From contig CALGBY010000043.1 in the NCBI GenBank assembly GCA_937886445.1, positions 1-64,000 on the forward strand: a DNA stretch of 64,000 nucleotides, written 5' to 3'. Every line of letters starts with the position of its first letter. Position 1 is the first letter of the stretch. Below the pieces are notes generated by a model. That model was not told where the DNA came from, did not search any database, and was given only the letters and a program-made list of their open reading frames with translations. This document shows, one piece after another, positions 24,700 to 32,886 of this stretch. Both the position numbers and the translations under genes were made by a program. This stretch comes from an uncultured Clostridia bacterium (lineage in GTDB: Bacteria; Bacillota; Clostridia; Christensenellales; Aristaeellaceae).

Positions 24700-25407
24700 T
24701 TATGAAAGCAGTTCATCCAGATAAAGCGTTTTGCCGCCCAGCTCTCTGCGAAAGCCCTGATAAAGAGACCGTTCAAGAATCGTTTTCTGCTGCGCCGTGA
24801 GCGCGCCGTCCTCTCTTACCGAGAGGATCATTTTCGCGACCGGGGCGGCCAGGCCGCGCTCCGGCTTCCTTTCAAGACGGAAGCCGAAGATACTGCGGTT
24901 ATAAACCGTGGAATCCTTCAGGAAGACGCGGATGAAATCCGCCGAGAGGCGAAGCAGATAATCGCTGAAAAACGCGTCCGCGTCGGGCGCGAGAGACATG
25001 CATTTTTGCAGCTGTTCGCCCTGAAAAAGCTCATCTCTCAGCTCTGCCTTCATCTCCTCCGGAAACTCCTCCGGCGTAAGGTACATCTGCAGCAGATAGC
25101 ATTTGATGATGAAAAAATCCACCGCGCGCTTCCGGGGACGGGGGGTGCCGATCATGAGCAGCTCACGCTCGATCATCAGTTCATCCGGGAAAGCGGCGCG
25201 CGCCTCCAGCAGCACATCTTTGCGCTTTCTCAGGTCTGTGATCCCGTCCGCCTTTATCAGGTATTCCTGCAGCCGTTTATCGGTCCCGCTGTCCTTCCCG
25301 TCCGGCAGGGGGGAAAGCGGAGCGGCGCAGTAGGGGCAGAAGGAAAGCCCCTCCGCCGGAAGCTCTTTTTTACAGACAGGGCAGAACGAAGTAACGGATG
25401 TACTCAT
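24700..25407 (-). CDS. Zinc-ribbon protein of unknown function
   Basis: 235 residues. The N-terminus has two CPxC knuckles (CPVC near residue 9, CPYC near 24), a single zinc ribbon as in many Firmicute zinc-ribbon-domain proteins. The rest is charged and predicted helical with no membrane segment or signal peptide, so cytosolic. I placed the start at the ATG before STSVTSFCPVC, which has AAAGGAAAG upstream; the frame stays open 61 codons further with no family-like sequence. Function unknown. It has its own terminator and no obvious operon partner. Confidence 0.7.
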   Translation of the reverse strand: MSTSVTSFCPVCKKELPAEGLSFCPYCAAPLSPLPDGKDSGTDKRLQEYLIKADGITDLRKRKDVLLEARAAFPDELMIERELLMIGTPRPRKRAVDFFIIKCYLLQMYLTPEEFPEEMKAELRDELFQGEQLQKCMSLAPDADAFFSDYLLRLSADFIRVFLKDSTVYNRSIFGFRLERKPERGLAAPVAKMILSVREDGALTAQQKTILERSLYQGFRRELGGKTLYLDELLS

Positions 25408-25635
25408 GGCTGCTTTCCTTTCACATGGTGCTGCCCTTTCGGGCGCTGTGTCAGTGTGATTATAGCACGCCGTGGGCCGGTCAGGCAACAGCTTCGTTCG
25501 GCTTTCGATGCTGTGGCGGCAGGAGTATGCCGAAAAAGCATCGTGCTTTTGTCCTGTTCGCGCGGAGAGCGAAGCCGCGGGATACCGCATTGTGAACGAA
25601 AAACGGCGAAAATGCGTTTATGATCAGAAAAAATG

Positions 25636-25644
25636 TGTTATAAT
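25636..25644 (+). promoter_or_regulatory. Extended -10 promoter of the RNase PH/RdgB gene
   Basis: TGT followed by TATAAT (25639-25644). The -35 region is weak. The leader is about 45 bases and ends in AAGGAGAAAG. Confidence 0.7.
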
Positions 25645-25696
25645 AGGACGAAGGATCTTTTGACCGGACTGATATTACAGCTAAGGAGAAAGAAAT

Positions 25697-27001
25697 ATGC
25701 GCGCGAATGATGAATTGAGAGAGCATGAGATCATCCCCGATTTTGTGAAAACGGCGGATGGCAGCTGCCTGATCGTGACCGGAGGTACCAAGGTGATCTG
25801 CACCGCGTCGGTCGAGGAATCGGTGCCCCCCTTCCTGAAGGGCAAGGGGATGGGCTGGGTGACCGCGGAATACGCGATGCTGCCTGCCTCTACGGGAAAA
25901 AGAAAGGCCCGCGACGGCGTGAAGAAGGACGGACGCGGGGTGGAGATCGGCAGGCTGATCGGTCGCGCGCTGCGTCAGGCGGTGGACCGCCGCTATATGG
26001 ACGGCTTTACCATCACGGTGGACTGCGATGTGCTGGAGGCGGACGGCGGTACCCGTACCGCCAGTGTGACCGGCGGCTATGTGGCGCTAGTGTGCGCGGT
26101 GGATAAGCTGCTGAAGGCCGGAAAGCTGAAGCAGAGCCCCGTCATTCACCGCATCGCCGCCGTGAGCGCCGGTATCTGCGATGAGGTTCCCACGCTGGAT
26201 CTGTGCTACACGCAGGATTCCTCCGCTCAGGTGGATATGAACTTTGTGATGGATGAGACCGGCAGCTTTGTTGAGCTGCAGGGCACCGGCGAGGGACGCT
26301 CCTTTGCCCGCGGAGAGCTGGACGCGCTGCTCGCACTGGGAGAAAAGGGCGTGAAGGAGCTGCATGAATTGCAAAAGCAGGCTCTGGGGGAGCGAAACAG
26401 CGCTGTGTGCGGCAAAAGAAAGCTGGTACTGGCCAGTAATAACGCCCACAAGATCACCGAACTGAAAAACATGCTGGGGGACCGCTATGAGGTCATCAGT
26501 ATGAAGGAAGCGGGCGTAACGGAGGAGCCGGATGAAAACGGTGAGACCTTCCGCGACAACGCGCTGATCAAGGCCCGCTTTGTGTGTGAAAAGACCGGTC
26601 TGCCCGCGCTGGCGGATGACAGCGGGCTGGCTGTGGACGCGCTTTCGGGAGCACCCGGTGTGCATTCCGCCAGATACTGCGGATATCACGGGGACGATCG
26701 GGCCAATAATGAGCTGCTGATCAGGAATATGAAAAATGTGCCTGATGAAAAACGCACCGCTTCCTTTGTGAGCAGCGTGGCACTGGTATGCCCCTGGGGC
26801 GAGGAAAAGACGGCGGAAGGCCGCTGCCCCGGCGTGATCATCCATGAGGCGAGGGGCAACGGCGGCTTTGGCTATGACCCTTATTTCCTTTACGAAAGCG
26901 GAAGGACCTTTGCCGAAATGGACGCGGAGGAAAAGAACCTTGTTAGCCACCGCGCGCGGGCGATGAAGCAGATGATCCCCATGATCGTGGAAACGCTTTG
27001 A
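25697..27001 (+). CDS. rph-rdgB: RNase PH fused to XTP/dITP pyrophosphatase (RdgB/HAM1)
   Basis: 434 residues in one frame. Residues 1-236 are RNase PH, trimming tRNA 3' ends phosphorolytically: TKVICTASVEESVPPFLKGK, GWVTAEYAMLP, GVEIGRLIGRALR and DCDVLEADGGTRTASVTGG. The N-terminus is slightly short, lacking the usual RxDGR opening. Residues 241-434 are RdgB, which hydrolyses non-canonical purine triphosphates: LVLASNNAHKITELK at its start, ADDSGLAVDALSGAPGVHSARY, and GGFGYDPYF. A linker of only about ten residues joins them. These genes are neighbours in many bacteria; here they are fused. The phosphodiesterase gene follows 13 bases later. Confidence 0.95.
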   Translation: MRANDELREHEIIPDFVKTADGSCLIVTGGTKVICTASVEESVPPFLKGKGMGWVTAEYAMLPASTGKRKARDGVKKDGRGVEIGRLIGRALRQAVDRRYMDGFTITVDCDVLEADGGTRTASVTGGYVALVCAVDKLLKAGKLKQSPVIHRIAAVSAGICDEVPTLDLCYTQDSSAQVDMNFVMDETGSFVELQGTGEGRSFARGELDALLALGEKGVKELHELQKQALGERNSAVCGKRKLVLASNNAHKITELKNMLGDRYEVISMKEAGVTEEPDENGETFRDNALIKARFVCEKTGLPALADDSGLAVDALSGAPGVHSARYCGYHGDDRANNELLIRNMKNVPDEKRTASFVSSVALVCPWGEEKTAEGRCPGVIIHEARGNGGFGYDPYFLYESGRTFAEMDAEEKNLVSHRARAMKQMIPMIVETL

Positions 27002-27014
27002 TGAGGGCAGGAGC

Positions 27015-27485
27015 ATGAACGCGAAATGTCATCTCTGGGGCGTGGTGAGCGATTCTCACGGGGACCGCGGCGCGCTGTCCAATATCATGCTGATGCTGGA
27101 ATACAAAGGCGTTGAGGGGATCATCCATCTGGGCGACGGCTATTTGGATATCGAGCCCTTCGAAACGGCTTTTCCGCGCGGCGCGTACCGCGTGAAGGGC
27201 AACTGTGACCTGTACGGTGAGGAAAACGAACAGGAGATCATGATCGGCGGGGTGAGGATCTTTATTACCCACGGGCACCGGTATCATGTAAAGCAAAACA
27301 CGGATTACCTCTGGATGGAGGCGGCGGCAAGAGAAGCCAAAGCGGCGCTGTTCGGCCATACGCATGAGCAGCATATGGAGGAGCGCGGCGGTATACTGCT
27401 CATGAACCCGGGCAGCGCCTCCGAAGGCCGGTATGCCCTGCTGAGAGTATATGAGGGCGGCCTTGTAGAAGCCGAGCTCTGCTGA
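27015..27485 (+). CDS. YfcE/MJ0936-type metallophosphodiesterase
   Basis: 156-residue calcineurin-like phosphoesterase. All metal-binding motifs are visible: SDSHGD near residue 14, HLGDG near 38, KGNCD near 60, THGHR near 82 and GHTHEQ near 113. Members hydrolyse phosphodiesters with two divalent metals; the natural substrate is usually unknown. It follows rph-rdgB closely and is presumably cotranscribed, the same order seen in many Clostridia. A GAGGGCAGGAG lies before the ATG. Confidence 0.92.
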   Translation: MNAKCHLWGVVSDSHGDRGALSNIMLMLEYKGVEGIIHLGDGYLDIEPFETAFPRGAYRVKGNCDLYGEENEQEIMIGGVRIFITHGHRYHVKQNTDYLWMEAAAREAKAALFGHTHEQHMEERGGILLMNPGSASEGRYALLRVYEGGLVEAELC

Positions 27486-27513
27486 CGCGCAAAACATAAT
27501 GACTCATATTTCA

Positions 27514-27545
27514 GGCGGCTCTCCGGCTACGGCGGGCTGCTTTTT
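27514..27545 (+). terminator. Terminator after the phosphodiesterase gene
   Basis: GCGGCTCTCCG and CGGCGGGCTGC pair with some G-U pairs and one mismatch, followed by TTTTT. Confidence 0.65.
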
Positions 27546-27640
27546 GTGATGAATGGAAAGCCCGGCTGTCACGCCCGGACGAAGCCGCGCGGGCCGAAAT
27601 ACTTATCCCCAAACACACTTTTTCCGCTTTTCGTATGCAA

Positions 27641-27691
27641 TAAGCCCCGGTACCGGCCAGAAGACAATGCTTCAGACGGCGGTACCGGGGC
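27641..27691 (-). terminator. Terminator of the exporter operon
   Basis: GCCCCGGTACC and GGTACCGGGGC form a perfect 11-bp stem with a long loop; the minus-strand tail is TTATTGC, so U-poor. Confidence 0.6.
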
Positions 27692-27704
27692 GAATGTTCA
27701 TGTA

Positions 27705-28778
27705 TCAGAATTTTATTTCACAGCTGACTCCGTAGTACAGATCCCCGGTGCTTTCGGGGATCAGTGTGACAGGCCAGACCTGCGCGCCGTCATCGTTCGT
27801 TTCCGGTACGGCGGAGATCTCTGTTACGGTGCCTGTGATCTCTTTGTCTGATCCGGCGGGGGTGATCCGGGCGGTCATGCCGACGGAAAGCTGCGTCAGA
27901 TCCTCCTCGTACGCGTACGCGGTCACGGTAAGCGCGCGGTCGGGCCAGAATGTCATAACGACACTGCCTGCCTCCAGTATGTCCCCTTCGTTTACGGCGA
28001 TCTCCGCGATCACGCCGTTCTCGGGCACGATCACGGTATCGGCGTTTTCAATGGGCCCCGCGGAGAAGCCTGTCATTACCTCGAACAGCTCGTCGCCTTT
28101 GTTTACATGGCTGCCGTTTTCCGCTGTATAGCGGATGATCACACCCTCGGCGGTGTAGGCCTCGGGGGCAGACAGCGTGATGGTGCCCTTGCCGATGCGG
28201 GAACTCTGCACATAATCCGGTGAACGGAAGATATATACGCCGGCGGAGGAGATCATATCTCCGCCTGTGATCTCCACCGTATAGGCGGAGGAAGAGGTGA
28301 CCGCGGTCACGATGCCGGTGCCCTTGCACTTGACGGAATCGGTAGCACGGATATACACCGTCTCTCCCGGATGGATGACGCGGTTGTCTTCCGCGTCATA
28401 GGCGTTGCGGGTGCTTGCGCTTACGGTGTAGCGTACATCGGGCTCGATATAAAGCACGGCATTTCCGGTTTCCGCAGCAGCGGCGTCATCTCCGGCGGTG
28501 CCGGCGCTGTCTCCGACGGAGCCGGAGATATATACCGTACCGCTCTGCTTGGCAAACACCTTCTGCACCGCCATCCTTGCCGCCGCGTCTCCGGCCCTGA
28601 CACGCTGTCCGGCTTTGACATTCACGCTTTGCAGCGTTCCGCCGAAAACCGTGTAAAGCTTTGAGGGGGAATCATTGGTCACCTTGCCGTCCAGAACAAA
28701 CGCGCCGCCACCCTCGGCACAGGCACAGGAGAACAGGAACATTGCGGCAGCAATGAAAACCAGTATTCTTTTCATCAT
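27705..28778 (-). CDS. Secreted HlyD/MacA-like adaptor, second in exporter operon
   Basis: 357 residues. A signal-like N-terminus (KRILVFIAAAMFLFSCACAEG) may be a lipoprotein or signal-peptidase-I substrate. The body has biotinyl-lipoyl-like half-motifs twice: GGTLQSVNVKAGQRVRAGD near residue 45 and ENGVIAEIAVNEGDILEAGS near 255, plus a barrel segment near the end (LSVGMTARITPAGSDKEITGTV). This is the plan of membrane-fusion adaptors. The start has GGAGG 9 bases upstream. It follows the permease by 17 bases, so the operon encodes two adaptors. Role in the complex is unknown. Confidence 0.72.
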   Translation of the reverse strand: MMKRILVFIAAAMFLFSCACAEGGGAFVLDGKVTNDSPSKLYTVFGGTLQSVNVKAGQRVRAGDAAARMAVQKVFAKQSGTVYISGSVGDSAGTAGDDAAAAETGNAVLYIEPDVRYTVSASTRNAYDAEDNRVIHPGETVYIRATDSVKCKGTGIVTAVTSSSAYTVEITGGDMISSAGVYIFRSPDYVQSSRIGKGTITLSAPEAYTAEGVIIRYTAENGSHVNKGDELFEVMTGFSAGPIENADTVIVPENGVIAEIAVNEGDILEAGSVVMTFWPDRALTVTAYAYEEDLTQLSVGMTARITPAGSDKEITGTVTEISAVPETNDDGAQVWPVTLIPESTGDLYYGVSCEIKF

Positions 28779-28795
28779 CTTTTTGATCCTCCGTA

Positions 28796-30007
28796 TCACA
28801 TACTTCTGAGAGCGTCTATCGGGTTCAGCCTGCTTGCTTTTCTGGCGGGCGCCCAGCCGAACACGATGCCCACCGCTGCGGAAAAACCGGCGCCCAGCGC
28901 CACCGCCTCGCCTGAGAAGGTAAAGGTGCTGCCCATCGCGCTGCACAGGATGAGGGAGAGCCCCAGGCCGAACAGCACGCCCAGCAGACCGCCGAGCATG
29001 CTGAGCAGAAAGCTTTCGGTGAGAAACTGCAGCTGGATCTGCCCGGGCAGAGCGCCCAGTGCCTTTTTGAGACCGATCTCGGCGGTGCGCTCGGTAACAG
29101 TGGTAAGCATCATGTTCATGATGCCGATGCCGCCTACCACCAGCGCGATGGACGCGATACCGGCAAGCAGGGCGCTTACCATGGAGAGCATTTCCTCCAT
29201 GGTATCCTCGATGCTGCTCATTTTAGTGATCTTGAAGCAGTCCTCTTCGTAACTGAACATCCGGTCCATCGTTTCCTCCAGCAGCTCGGCCGCGGTATCG
29301 GAATCGACACCGTCGCTGAGGTAAACCGTGAAGGAAGTATATTCATTCGCGTTGCTCATTTTCAGCGCGGTGGCGCAGGGGATCATCAGACCGACGCTTC
29401 CGCTCATCATATCCGATATATTGGCGGTATAGCTTTCATTGATCACGCCTGCCACCAGAAAGGGCACGCCGTCTACATACACACTGCTGCCGACGGGGTC
29501 CGTACCGAAGAAAAGCTCTTCCATCAGGCTGTGGCTGATCAGGCACACAAAGGACATGTTGTTTTCATCCACGATGTTGAGCGCGCGTCCGCGTTCCAGT
29601 ACATCGGGATTTTTTGAGAAGTAAAAGCCGTTGCGCCCCGAAACGCTCACATTGCTTTTGTAGCTGCCGCCCCGTGAAACGCGTGAACGCAGGGAAATGG
29701 AGGGCGTGATGCCCTGAACGATGTCGAGCCCGGTGAGCTCGGCAAGGTCCGCGTCCGTCATGCCGGTCTTGAGGTCGCTTCCGGTCACACTCACGGTCAG
29801 GGTGCCTACACCCATGCTTTTGAACCTGGAGGACAGGGCGCCTGAAAAGCCGGAAACCGTGGTGATCAGGGCAATGACGGCGGAAACGCCGATCATGATC
29901 CCCAGCACCGTAAGGAAAGAGCGTACACGGCTGCCCATGATGTTGCTCATGGACATCTTCAGGCATTCCGAAAACACGGAAAACCCGCTTCGGATCCTCT
30001 TAAGCAT
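28796..30007 (-). CDS. MacB-like ABC transporter permease (FtsX domain)
   Basis: 403 residues. One helix near residues 20-45 (RSFLTVLGIMIGVSAVIALI), a MacB-type extracytoplasmic domain of about 220 residues, then three helices with the FtsX core (GGIGIMNMMLTTVTERTAEIGLKKALG) and the C-terminal RLNPIDALR motif. This four-helix MacB topology transmits ATP hydrolysis as mechanical work across the membrane rather than forming a channel. The start ATG overlaps the end of the ATPase gene. In Firmicutes such units export peptides or act in antimicrobial peptide defence; the substrate here is unknown. Confidence 0.9.
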   Translation of the reverse strand: MLKRIRSGFSVFSECLKMSMSNIMGSRVRSFLTVLGIMIGVSAVIALITTVSGFSGALSSRFKSMGVGTLTVSVTGSDLKTGMTDADLAELTGLDIVQGITPSISLRSRVSRGGSYKSNVSVSGRNGFYFSKNPDVLERGRALNIVDENNMSFVCLISHSLMEELFFGTDPVGSSVYVDGVPFLVAGVINESYTANISDMMSGSVGLMIPCATALKMSNANEYTSFTVYLSDGVDSDTAAELLEETMDRMFSYEEDCFKITKMSSIEDTMEEMLSMVSALLAGIASIALVVGGIGIMNMMLTTVTERTAEIGLKKALGALPGQIQLQFLTESFLLSMLGGLLGVLFGLGLSLILCSAMGSTFTFSGEAVALGAGFSAAVGIVFGWAPARKASRLNPIDALRSM

Positions 30008-30701
30008 GATCCGTACCGCCTCCCTCCGTAAGCACACCGTCGATGATATGAACGGTGCGCCCGGCCATGGCCGCGATCGTGATATCATGTGTGATCATGA
30101 TCACGGTACGCCCTTCATCGTTCAGCTCTTTGAAAAGCGTCATTACCTGACGGCCGGTCGCCTGATCCAGCGCGCCTGTCGGCTCATCCGCCAGCAGGAT
30201 GGAGGGGTTTCCCACCAGCGCGCGTGCCACAGCTACGCGCTGCTGCTGTCCGCCCGACAGCTGGGACGGGTAATGCCCCATCCTGTCCTTCAGGCCGACG
30301 CGCTCAAGCATTTCCTCCGCGCGCCGCTTTCTTTCCTTTGCGTTGACGCCCGCGTAGATCAGGGGCAGTTCCACATTCTTCAGCGCGGTCAGACGCGTCA
30401 GCAGCTGGCTTTGCTGAAACACGAAGCCGATCTCAGCGGAACGGATATGAGCCAGTTCCTTTTCACTCAGCGTTTCGATCTGCATTCCGTGCAGCGTATA
30501 GGAGCCCGAGGTGGGGGTATCAAGGCAGCCGATCATGTTCATCAGTGTGGATTTTCCGCTTCCGGAAGGGCCGAGGATGCTCAGATATTCCCCGCGCTTC
30601 ACGGTGAGACAGATATCCTTCAGCACATGCAGCGTTTCATCACCCATGGGATATACCTTGTTGATGGACCGCATGTCCAGCAATACCTCGCTGTCGGTCA
30701 T
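30000..30701 (-). CDS. MacB/LolD-type ABC transporter ATP-binding protein
   Basis: 233-residue ATPase. Walker A GPSGSGKST near residue 40, Q-loop FVFQQSQLL, signature LSGGQQQRVAVARAL, Walker B ILLADEPTGALD and the H-loop MITHD are all intact. Family membership (MacB/LolD type) follows from sequence style and the FtsX-type partner gene that overlaps it by 8 bases. It also overlaps the upstream adaptor gene by 4 bases. It would dimerise and power the neighbouring permease. Confidence 0.94.
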   Translation of the reverse strand: MTDSEVLLDMRSINKVYPMGDETLHVLKDICLTVKRGEYLSILGPSGSGKSTLMNMIGCLDTPTSGSYTLHGMQIETLSEKELAHIRSAEIGFVFQQSQLLTRLTALKNVELPLIYAGVNAKERKRRAEEMLERVGLKDRMGHYPSQLSGGQQQRVAVARALVGNPSILLADEPTGALDQATGRQVMTLFKELNDEGRTVIMITHDITIAAMAGRTVHIIDGVLTEGGGTDHA

Positions 30702-31714
30702 CTTGTGCCTCCGAAGCCGTTCCCGCGGGAATTGCCGCCTCCGAAGCCGCCCTGATAATTATTTCGCCCTGAGGAGGGGGAACCGCCCATTACCCTGCTG
30801 CCGCCGAAGAGAGAGGAGAGCATGCTGCTTACCGTGGAGCCTTCCTCCTGTGTCACACGCGCGTACACGGTTTCACCGGCGTCAAGGCCGGATGTGATCT
30901 CAACATAGTTGCCGTTGCTGATACCGCAGGTCACCTGCTTCTCACTCATGGTATCGCCTTCACCCTGGATATACACAAAGGCGTTGTTGTTGATATCAAA
31001 GCTGAGGGCGTCTGCCTTGAGAATGATCACATTTTCCGCTTCTTCTCTGGGCACCGATACCGTGACCTGCATGCCGGGGTACACATTTTCCGTTACATCG
31101 GCGAAGGCGGTCGCCGTGTAGTAGGCCACATTACCGCTGGAGGAGGAAACATGGCTTACAGAGGAAACGGATGAAGTAAAGGTATCCTCAGTAGCCGTGA
31201 CCGTGATCCTGCAGGGATCTCCGGTCTTTACCGAATTGATATCGTATTCATCTACACGGATGGAGACCTTCATGTGTGAAAAATCGACGATCTGGATCAG
31301 GCTGTCGCCGGATACCGCGCTGTCGCCGCTGCTGACGAACAGGGTATTGACAGTTCCGTCAAATGAGGCTGTGAGCGTTTTGCCGCTGGACAGACGCATC
31401 AGCTTTTGCCCCTTTGTTACACTGTCGCCTTCCTTCACGAAAAGAGTGCGTACGGTGCAATCCGCCGGAGCGGTCAGCGTTTCGTTATTGACAGCCTGCA
31501 GGGTGCCGGAAAAGGACAGGGCGTTGGATATCGTGCCCTGTGTAACGGTGTAGGGCTGATAGGAAACGGTGTATTTTGCTTTCATTCCGTCTATCAGCAT
31601 AAGCACCGCGACGGCAAGGAGCAATAACACGACCAGCGTGATGATGATCCTGCGGATCCGCTTTTTTCTTTTTTTCTTTCTCAACTTTTTTTCCGGAGAC
31701 TCATTGTTTTCCAT
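30698..31714 (-). CDS. MacA/HlyD-like membrane-fusion adaptor
   Basis: 338 residues. A very basic cytoplasmic start (KKLRKKKRKKRIRR) precedes one membrane anchor helix (residues about 23-43). Outside, a lipoyl-like pair (NETLTAPADCTVRTLFVKEGDSVTKG and the GTVNTLFVSSGDSAVSG half), a barrel region and a C-terminal Gly/Ser/Arg/Asn-rich tail (GGFGGGNSRGNGFGG). It has a short rather than long coiled-coil hairpin, as expected in a cell without an outer-membrane TolC partner. I chose the ATG over an upstream GTG because GGGAG is then 8 bases away. First gene of the exporter operon. Confidence 0.85.
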   Translation of the reverse strand: MENNESPEKKLRKKKRKKRIRRIIITLVVLLLLAVAVLMLIDGMKAKYTVSYQPYTVTQGTISNALSFSGTLQAVNNETLTAPADCTVRTLFVKEGDSVTKGQKLMRLSSGKTLTASFDGTVNTLFVSSGDSAVSGDSLIQIVDFSHMKVSIRVDEYDINSVKTGDPCRITVTATEDTFTSSVSSVSHVSSSSGNVAYYTATAFADVTENVYPGMQVTVSVPREEAENVIILKADALSFDINNNAFVYIQGEGDTMSEKQVTCGISNGNYVEITSGLDAGETVYARVTQEEGSTVSSMLSSLFGGSRVMGGSPSSGRNNYQGGFGGGNSRGNGFGGTR

Positions 31715-31759
31715 TTTCACTTCTCCCTTCTTTTCAGCCCGCTCGTCCGGACGGTTTCC

Positions 31760-31787
31760 ATTATCTGCAGATATCAGAAATTTGCAA
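31760..31787 (-). promoter_or_regulatory. Probable promoter of the exporter operon
   Basis: On the minus strand TTGCAA (31782-31787), 16-base spacer, GATAAT (31760-31765). The intergenic stretch 31715-32070 otherwise holds the divergent promoter of the next gene and no other clear feature. Confidence 0.5.
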
Positions 31788-31975
31788 CAGACAAAGTGTG
31801 AACATACTGTGAATTTTACGGCTGTCCGGTACCGTATGCTTCCGGTTCGATCCCGGGTCGTACCTGATACAAACTGCGGACCGATGATCTGCAGAAGACT
31901 TTGATATGAAAATACGGGCAGCGCAAATACTGCACAAATACAATGGAAGAACCGCTTTCAGACACCGAAAAACGC

Positions 31976-32005
31976 TTGCGGAGTGAAACGGTTTTGCGCT
32001 ATAAT
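31976..32005 (+). promoter_or_regulatory. Promoter of the BspA-like protein gene
   Basis: TTGCGG (31976-31981), 18-base spacer, TATAAT (32000-32005). Confidence 0.7.
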
Positions 32006-32070
32006 ATATCCATAAAATACAGTTGATGGACCGGGAAAACGGAGTAAAGATCGTGAAGGGAGCAAACAAA

Positions 32071-32784
32071 ATGAAAAAATCACCGCGGAATACTGCTTTG
32101 AAATATGCTGTTCTTTCTCTTGCAGTGCTTTTGCTTCTGTGCGCGTGCGTTCAGGCGGGCGCCGAAGAGGAGGAGAGCTGCGTGCCAGATAAGATCCGCT
32201 TCGCAAGCGAAAAGGTAAGCCTGCTTGCCGGGGAGGAAACGGTGCTCACCGTAACGCTGAAGGGCGGGGACCCGGAAGCGTACGACAGGGAGTATGGCGG
32301 CCTTGCGTTTTCCGTGATCGACGGGATGGAGGATTGCGTCACGCTCGGCGAAAGCAAAAAGGGTGAAGGTGTCTATACGCTGAAGGTGACGGCGCTGAAG
32401 CCCGGCCTGTGTGTGATCATGGCGCGCGTTCCCTCCGATGATTATTATGTGCGCCATTCCTGCGCCGTGTTTGTTCACAGCCCGGACGCGCTGTATGTGC
32501 CGGAGGGGGTAAGCGAGGTGAACAGCGAAACCTTTTCCGGTACCGCCTTTGAGGAAGCGGTGCTTCCGGAGGGCGTGACCGCGATCGCCTCCGGGGCATT
32601 CCGCGATTGCACGGCGCTGAGGATGGTGACGATCCCCGCTTCCGTGACCTCGATCACCGGGGATGCCTTTGAGGGCTGCGGAAAGCTGACCGTGCTCTGC
32701 GTGACCGGAACGGCGGGACACAGCTTCGCGATGGAGAACAAATATGTGTTTTATGCCGCTCAGCCCAATGAGCCGATGCCGTGA
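32071..32784 (+). CDS. Secreted protein with BspA-like leucine-rich repeat
   Basis: 237 residues with an N-terminal secretion signal ending near CACVQAGAEEEE; whether cysteine makes it a lipoprotein is unclear. Residues 35-135 look like an Ig-like beta domain (SLLAGEETVLTVTL...). The C-terminal part has LRR_5/BspA repeats: EAVLPEGVTAIASGAFRDC followed by RMVTIPASVTSITGDAFEGC. BspA-type repeats are common in surface proteins of gut Firmicutes and usually mediate binding. GAAGGGAG lies 7 bases before the ATG. The next secreted-protein gene is about 100 bases downstream. Confidence 0.78.
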   Translation: MKKSPRNTALKYAVLSLAVLLLLCACVQAGAEEEESCVPDKIRFASEKVSLLAGEETVLTVTLKGGDPEAYDREYGGLAFSVIDGMEDCVTLGESKKGEGVYTLKVTALKPGLCVIMARVPSDDYYVRHSCAVFVHSPDALYVPEGVSEVNSETFSGTAFEEAVLPEGVTAIASGAFRDCTALRMVTIPASVTSITGDAFEGCGKLTVLCVTGTAGHSFAMENKYVFYAAQPNEPMP

Positions 32785-32886
32785 CCGGCAACAGCACCCG
32801 TAACGTGAAAAAGTGATCATATAAACCGAAAACATGGGGGATTTTTGAAGCCGCGGCAGGGATAAGCGGAAAAAGGAGAAGCAGAT

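Noticed and set aside
31844..31866. A tRNA T-arm-like sequence (CCGGTTCGATCCCGGG)
   Set aside because: The arm folds perfectly, but no matching acceptor, D-arm or anticodon arm is found at the right distances and no CCA end. Either chance or a fragment; not called as tRNA.
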